Assembly (NCBI RefSeq): GCF_027497495.1
Contig: NZ_CP114205.1
Span: 7,006,001-7,070,000, forward strand
Origin: Streptomyces tubercidicus
GTDB lineage: Bacteria > Actinomycetota > Actinomycetes > Streptomycetales > Streptomycetaceae
Direction: 5' to 3'
DNA length: 64,000 nt
In this document: one piece after another, positions 59,932 to 64,000 of the stretch
Position numbering within the stretch: position 1 is the first letter of the stretch
Layout of the letters: every line of letters starts with the position of its first letter
Notes under the pieces: generated by a model
The model's database searches: none
What the model saw: only the letters and a program-made list of their open reading frames with translations
What the model was told of the DNA's origin: nothing
Made by a program: the position numbers and the translations under genes

Positions 59932-60672
59932 CTACTCGGCCCGGCCGAGGTCCTGGACGAGCGTGGGGGAGGGGCGGGGAATCTCGCCGAAGTCCTCGTC
60001 GTCGCTGTCCACGACGAGGCGGTTGATCACACTCTCCAGAGCGGTCGGCAGGGTCGGGGCGAGCCCGCTGTGCCACTGGACGAGGAGATTGTGCCGGGCC
60101 GCGTCCGGCAGCAGCTGCTTCTCGTCGAACGCGGCCACCGAGCGGCGCTCCTCGTCCGGCGCGTGCGCGGCCTGCTCGCGCCAGTAGGCGGCGTCGCGGT
60201 ACTCGCCGTTGCGGCGGTGCGAGAGATACAGGCAATACGCGGCCGTCCGGCTGCCGGCGCCGGCCCCGAAGTGCCACCAGAAGTGCGCCGCGTCGGTCCG
60301 CCCGGTGATGTGCAGCAGACAGGCGAAGACCAGCGCGCCCTCCGGGTCGATGTGGTGGTCGTTGACCAGCCGCTCCAGGCTCGCCGCTGCCGCCGCGGCA
60401 TTGACGACCAGCGCACAGGCCAGCTGGAGCTCATGGGTGGCCTCGTCACGGGCGCTGGGATAGGTGCTGGGCGCGCCCTGGTCGGCCCGGACCTGCCGCG
60501 GAACACGGTCGGCCGCCGCCCCCGCGCACCGGGACGCGCCGAGGGCGCTGAGCGCCCCCGCGTCATCGAGGTCGCGGAACCCGGCGAGATCATCGATACC
60601 GGACACCGCCGCGGCCGCGCTGAGCAGCGTCTCGACGGTCTCCCTGCGGTCGGCGGGGCGGGTGTGCCACAT
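59932..60672 (-). CDS. Hypothetical protein coupled to a sigma-like factor
   Basis: 246 residues; the ATG at 60672 follows GGGGGAA. Mostly helical with a central HHIDPEGALVFACLLHITGR, then AHFWWHFGAGAGSRTAAYCL and a Trp-rich element, and an acidic C-terminus (VDSDDEDFGEIPRPSPT). I do not recognise a family. It starts 2 nt after the sigma-like gene's stop, so the two are made together, and it may be its anti-sigma factor or a partner. No membrane segment or zinc-binding HxxxCxxC is present. Confidence 0.6.
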   Translation of the reverse strand: MWHTRPADRRETVETLLSAAAAVSGIDDLAGFRDLDDAGALSALGASRCAGAAADRVPRQVRADQGAPSTYPSARDEATHELQLACALVVNAAAAAASLERLVNDHHIDPEGALVFACLLHITGRTDAAHFWWHFGAGAGSRTAAYCLYLSHRRNGEYRDAAYWREQAAHAPDEERRSVAAFDEKQLLPDAARHNLLVQWHSGLAPTLPTALESVINRLVVDSDDEDFGEIPRPSPTLVQDLGRAE

Positions 60673-60674
60673 GG

Positions 60675-61319
60675 TCAGTTCCCCCTTGCGTTTCCCTGAT
60701 CGATACCGAGCGCGGCGGCGAGTTTGCGCTTGCCGCGGCTCGCATAGGAGCGGACGGTGACTTCGTCGACGCCGAGCAGCGAGCCGATCTGGGCGTCGCT
60801 GTACCCGATGACATGGCGCAGCACGATCACATCGCACTGCCGCTCCGGCAGCCGGGCAATGGCCGCATACAGCCCCAACTGGCTCTCCAGCATGGCGAAT
60901 TGCTGCTGGCACTCGCGCAGCAGGGCATGGGTGACGACGGCGAAGGCGGCGGTTTCGGTGAGCGCGGTCGGCTGGTGGTGGTCGTACAGCCACTCCACGA
61001 CGCGTTCCTTGAGGACCGACCAGGCGTACGCCTCCACCGACGCCTGCCGCAGCGCATGCGGCCACAGCCGGCTGAGCTGCCCGTACGCCGCCTGGGTCAC
61101 CTCACGGGCCGCGGCCTCACTGCCCGTGTGCAGATAGGCGTAGGTCAGCCACTTCCGTGCATGCGTGGCCAGGAACGCCTCAAAAGTGATCGACAGTCGG
61201 CGGTCGAACGGGGTCGAAGCGGAGGGCGGGAGCGAGCAGCGGGGGAGTGGAGATAACTCCGCGCTACGGACATGCGCCGGAGCGCACGCCGGCAGCGGTC
61301 GGTCCCGGTCTGCGCTCAC
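60675..61319 (-). CDS. Sigma-70 family (ECF-like) RNA polymerase sigma factor
   Basis: 214 residues from a GTG at 61319 with GAGGA upstream; in-frame ATGs at 61424-61466 would add about 35-50 disordered residues. Region 2: FDRRLSITFEAFLATHARKW then TQAAYGQLSRLWPHALR. Region 4: ARLPERQCDVIVLRHVIGYS, DAQIGSLLGVDEVTVRSYAS then RGKRKL, a clear sigma-4 HTH. Region 2 is atypical, lacking a strong -10 recognition motif. It may be a diverged ECF or a SigK-like factor. Partner genes: the coupled hypothetical and the STAS gene to the left. Confidence 0.78.
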   Translation of the reverse strand: MSADRDRPLPACAPAHVRSAELSPLPRCSLPPSASTPFDRRLSITFEAFLATHARKWLTYAYLHTGSEAAAREVTQAAYGQLSRLWPHALRQASVEAYAWSVLKERVVEWLYDHHQPTALTETAAFAVVTHALLRECQQQFAMLESQLGLYAAIARLPERQCDVIVLRHVIGYSDAQIGSLLGVDEVTVRSYASRGKRKLAAALGIDQGNARGN

Positions 61320-61698
61320 GAGCGTCCTCGTTCCGTTGACAAGCACCGAGCCGGGCGACAAGGAGCCGTCGGCCACGGGAGAGCGGTTGCTCTCACCTTC
61401 CAATGAACCGGAAAGTGAGCCCATTTGTGGCATCGCTACGGCAAAAATCTGCCGCTGCGTATTCATATGACTACGCATGACGCTGGCACGTGACCACTCG
61501 TGACGGTGGCATGGCGGCCCATCAGGGGCCGCGCCAGGAGTGCTTCGGAATGATCCATGATTTACGGGGCAGCGCCCCCAACGGCCGGGCGCACAACGGC
61601 CTTTGGGGCGCTCTCCGGGGCACACGGCGCGCGAAACGGGCATCATGGTGCGCGGGGCAGGCGCCGAGCAGCACGCCGTACCGGGGAGGCAGCGCACG

Positions 61699-62517
61699 AT
61701 GAGCGAGCACGATTCCGTGGTGGACCTACAGCTGGACCGGGCCCACTCGTCCCGGATCTATGACTACTTCCTGGGGGGCAAGACCAACTTCCTGGCCGAC
61801 CGGATGGCCGCCGGAAGAGTGCTGGGAGTCTTCCCCGCCGCGCTGGTCGCCGCCCGCATCAACCGGGAGTTCATGCACCGCGCCACCCGGGCCCTCGCCG
61901 CCTCCGGTCTCCGGCAGTTCCTCGACATCGGCACCGGCATCCCCACTCCGCCGAACCTCCACGACATCGCCCAGGGCATCGCCCCCGACGCCCGGGTCGT
62001 CTACACCGACAACGACCCGATCGTCCTCGCGCACGCCGCGGCCCTGCTGCTGAGCACCGCCGAGGGCCGCACCGCGTACGTCCAGGCCGACGTCAACGAC
62101 CCCGCGGGCATCCTCACCGCACCACAGCTCCTCGACACCCTCGATCTGACCCGCCCGGTCGCGCTCAGCCTGAACGCGCTGATGCACTTCGTCCCCGACG
62201 ACGGACAGGACCGCGCCCACACCATCGTCGAGACCCTCAAGGCCGCACTCCCCAGCGGCAGCACCCTGGCGCTGAGCCATGCCACCCCGGACTTCAGCCC
62301 CGAGGCGATGCGGCAGATCGTCACGATCTACGGCGCGACGGGCACCCGGCTCCAGTTCCGCTCCCGCGCCGAGGTCCTGCGCTTCTTCGACGGCTGGGAA
62401 CTGCTGGAACCGGGCCTCACACTCTCCCACCAGTGGCGCCCCGACCACCCCGAGGACGCCACCCATGTCACCGACGCGGAGGCCGCCTGTTACGCGGGCG
62501 TCGCCCGCAAACCCTGA
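61699..62517 (+). CDS. DUF574 SAM-dependent methyltransferase-like protein
   Basis: 272 residues; the ATG follows GGGGAGG. The start SRIYDYFLGGKTNFLADRMA (about 18-37) is the signature of the DUF574 family, abundant in Streptomyces. SAM-fold elements are FLDIGTGIPTPPNLHDIAQG, VVYTDNDPIVLAHAAALL, VQADVNDP and PVALSLNALMHFV. Their substrates are unknown despite numerous copies per genome. It converges on the dhaM gene, 25 nt between stops. Confidence 0.92.
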   Translation: MSEHDSVVDLQLDRAHSSRIYDYFLGGKTNFLADRMAAGRVLGVFPAALVAARINREFMHRATRALAASGLRQFLDIGTGIPTPPNLHDIAQGIAPDARVVYTDNDPIVLAHAAALLLSTAEGRTAYVQADVNDPAGILTAPQLLDTLDLTRPVALSLNALMHFVPDDGQDRAHTIVETLKAALPSGSTLALSHATPDFSPEAMRQIVTIYGATGTRLQFRSRAEVLRFFDGWELLEPGLTLSHQWRPDHPEDATHVTDAEAACYAGVARKP

Positions 62518-62542
62518 GCCCGGCGGCCTCGCGCGGTGCCGC

Positions 62543-62971
62543 TCACTCCTTCCGGTAGCCGTACGCCTCCCCGGCCGCCGCCGCGACCGCGTCCAGGTCC
62601 GCCCCGGCCGAGGCGGTGACCACGGCGGCCACCGCGCCCTCCACGAACGGCGCGTCCACCAGCCGTGCGCCCTCGGGGAGTTCGTCCCCCTCGGCGATCA
62701 GGGCCTTCACGGTCAGTACGGCGCTGCCCAGATCGACCAGGATCGCCACGCCCGCGCCACGGTCCACCGTCCGCGCCGCCTCGGTGATCAGCTCCGCGCT
62801 CGTGCCGAGACCGCCGTCCGGGGTGCCGCCCGCGGCGGCCACCGGCACCGTGTCCCCGCCGCCGGCCAGGCCGGTCGCCAGCGCCGCCACCGACTCCGCG
62901 ACCGGCCCGCTGTGCGACACCAGCACCACGCCGACCGGCGCGCCCGCGCCGCCGCCCGTCTCCGCGCTCAC
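62543..62971 (-). CDS. dhaM: DhaM, PTS-type phosphoryl donor subunit of dihydroxyacetone kinase
   Basis: 142 residues of EIIA-Man fold: VGVVLVSHSGPVAESVAALA with His20 as the phosphorylated residue, GLGTSAELITEA, and VAILVDLGSAVLTVKAL. DhaM carries the phosphate from HPr to DhaL. It is the single-domain type, lacking the HPr and EI-like parts of the E. coli protein. It is third in the leftward operon; its ATG overlaps the dhaL stop (ATGA). Confidence 0.9.
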   Translation of the reverse strand: MSAETGGGAGAPVGVVLVSHSGPVAESVAALATGLAGGGDTVPVAAAGGTPDGGLGTSAELITEAARTVDRGAGVAILVDLGSAVLTVKALIAEGDELPEGARLVDAPFVEGAVAAVVTASAGADLDAVAAAAGEAYGYRKE

Positions 62972-63576
62972 TTGGCCACCTCCGCCAGCGTCGCGAACAG
63001 CAGCGCCGAGGACGTCGCTCCCGGATCCTGATGCCCGATGCTGCGCTCGCCCAGATAGCTCGCCCGGCCCTTTCTGGCCTGCATCGGTACGGTGGCCAGC
63101 GCGCCCTCCTGGGCGGCCGCGGCCGCCGCGTCGAAGGAGTCCGCCAGCGCCACGACGCCGGGCGTCAGCGCGTCGAGCATCGTCTTGTCACCCGGCGCCG
63201 AACCGCCGAGCTGGCCCACCGCGGTCACCCCGGCGGCCAGCGCCGACCGCAGCTCCTCCGGCGACGCCTGCGGCGCCTCGCCCAGCGCCTTGCCGGCCCG
63301 CCGCAGCAGCGTCCCGTAGAGCGGTCCGGACGCGCCGCCCACACTGGAGATCAACTGCCGTCCGGCGGCGATCAGTACCGCACCGGGCGTCGCCGGGGGC
63401 TCCGTCTCCAGCACCTTGACCACGGCCGCGAAGCCGCGCTGCATATTCCTTCCGTGGTCGGCGTCACCGATGGGCGAGTCCAGCTCGGTGAGCCGGTCGG
63501 CCTCCCGGTCGATGACGGCGGCCGCCGCCGTCATCCAGCGTACGAAGAACGCGGCATCCAGCACCGTTTCGGACAC
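62968..63576 (-). CDS. dhaL: DhaL, ADP-binding subunit of dihydroxyacetone kinase
   Basis: 202 residues from a GTG at 63576 six bases after AAGGAGAG. The Mg-nucleotide site is LDSPIGDADHGRNMQRGF, with Ala in place of the second Gly of GDGDHG. SSVGGASGPLYGTLLRRAG and GDKTMLDALTP are the remaining DhaL blocks. It phosphorylates dihydroxyacetone held covalently by DhaK, using a phosphorylated ADP cofactor. Gap to dhaK is 76 nt. Confidence 0.92.
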   Translation of the reverse strand: MSETVLDAAFFVRWMTAAAAVIDREADRLTELDSPIGDADHGRNMQRGFAAVVKVLETEPPATPGAVLIAAGRQLISSVGGASGPLYGTLLRRAGKALGEAPQASPEELRSALAAGVTAVGQLGGSAPGDKTMLDALTPGVVALADSFDAAAAAAQEGALATVPMQARKGRASYLGERSIGHQDPGATSSALLFATLAEVAK

Positions 63577-63652
63577 GGACCACTCTCCTTGGTTGTTCAC
63601 GCACTGAGTAAGAAAGCGACAGGGGGACGGGACAGGGGATGCGTAGGGCCGC

Positions 63653-64000
63653 TCAGCGCCCCCAGCGGAGCCCCGCCGTCTCCACCGGCGCGTCCCACAG
63701 CCGCAGCAGCTCCCCGTCGACCTGGCACAGCGTCACCGAGCAGCCCGCCATGTCCAGCGAGGTCACATAGTTCCCGACGAGCGTGCGGGCCACCGCCACG
63801 CCCCGCTCGTCGAGCACCCGGCGGACCTCCGCGTTGAATCCGTACAGCTCCAGCAGCGGTGTCGCCCCCATGCCGTTGACCAGCACCAGCACCGGCAGCC
63901 GCGGGTCCAGATCCTCCAGAATCGCGTCCACCGCGAAGTCCGCGATCTCGTGCGAGGTCATCATCGCGCGCCGCTCCCGCCCCGGCTCGCCGTGGATCCC
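63653..64000 (-). CDS. dhaK: DhaK, dihydroxyacetone-binding subunit (C-terminal fragment, cut by window edge)
   Basis: The visible 115 residues begin in GIHGEPGRERRAMM, the segment with the His that forms a hemiaminal with dihydroxyacetone, and continue VLVLVNGMGATPLLELYGF and VGNYVTSLDMAGCSVTLCQV to the stop at 63653. First gene of the operon; the N-terminal part is off the right edge. The DhaK-DhaL-DhaM order matches PTS-dependent dihydroxyacetone use. Confidence 0.93.
   Translation of the reverse strand, partial: GIHGEPGRERRAMMTSHEIADFAVDAILEDLDPRLPVLVLVNGMGATPLLELYGFNAEVRRVLDERGVAVARTLVGNYVTSLDMAGCSVTLCQVDGELLRLWDAPVETAGLRWGR

Noticed and set aside
1-64000. CRISPR array, tRNA or rRNA genes
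   Set aside because: No spaced palindromic repeats of CRISPR form and no tRNA T-loop/anticodon patterns or rRNA landmarks were found on reading through.

Overview
The window is very GC-rich and has the gene content and start/ribosome-site habits of a Streptomyces (or close Streptomycetaceae) chromosome. Signs of this are the frequent GTG starts with GGAGG-type sites, a 25-codon bL37 ribosomal protein gene, a DUF574 methyltransferase, a TerD-type protein, an AfsR-like regulator beside a cytochrome P450, class F sortase, Rv1733c-like and DUF4232 proteins, and a sugar ABC cassette with no ATPase of its own. I saw no rRNA, tRNA, CRISPR array or insertion sequence.

Layout. 1-5.2 kb: a TetR/DUF4865 pair with a strong palindromic operator, small regulators and membrane proteins, a cysteine-synthase-like PLP enzyme and a DeoR regulator. 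5.2-5.8 kb: a repeat- and hairpin-rich intergenic region. 5.8-19.3 kb: a membrane-embedded alpha/beta hydrolase, a beta-helix/AAA+ fusion, MOSC, TerD, glycosyltransferase, glutamate-racemase-like, NUDIX, lipoprotein and CsbD genes. 19.3-25.1 kb: an accessory insert of visibly lower GC, flanked on the left by the C-terminal stub of an MFS transporter and on the right by an AlkD-like gene with its middle missing. It carries a four-gene, translationally coupled leftward operon: HTH/TPR regulator, TIR protein, P-loop NTPase and two-span membrane protein. 25.2-29.7 kb: a divergent AfsR-like regulator and P450. 30-37.8 kb: DJ-1/PfpI and DUF998 proteins, tandem secreted trypsin-like proteases, a DUF4232 lipoprotein, a 30-codon membrane peptide, a CHRD/sortase F pair, a PobA-like monooxygenase and bL37. 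37.9-53.9 kb: assorted metabolic genes, including a phosphoribosyltransferase-hydrolase fusion, a double ABM-domain membrane protein coupled to a berberine-bridge-type oxidase, and an ATP-dependent DNA ligase coupled to a NUDIX hydrolase. 54-59.3 kb: a DeoR-controlled ABC importer plus zinc dehydrogenase, probably for a sugar alcohol. 59.4-62.5 kb: STAS, sigma-like and DUF574 genes. 62.5-64 kb: the dhaKLM dihydroxyacetone kinase operon, cut by the right edge.

The strongest candidate for an undescribed system is the TIR operon at 19476-24601. TIR domains are often NAD-consuming effectors. Here the TIR protein has a glycine-rich tail containing a G-x-V-H-x-G-x-G-x-I motif, and the neighbouring NTPase carries the same motif at its N terminus, which suggests that the two proteins pair. 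The NTPase has arginine where Walker A normally has lysine. The last gene adds a membrane protein and the first a DNA-binding TPR regulator. Each domain type is known; I do not recognise this combination. A defence or self-killing role is inference.

Coordinates come from reading frames and ribosome-binding sites in the sequence. Functional names rest on recognised motifs, not on database searches.
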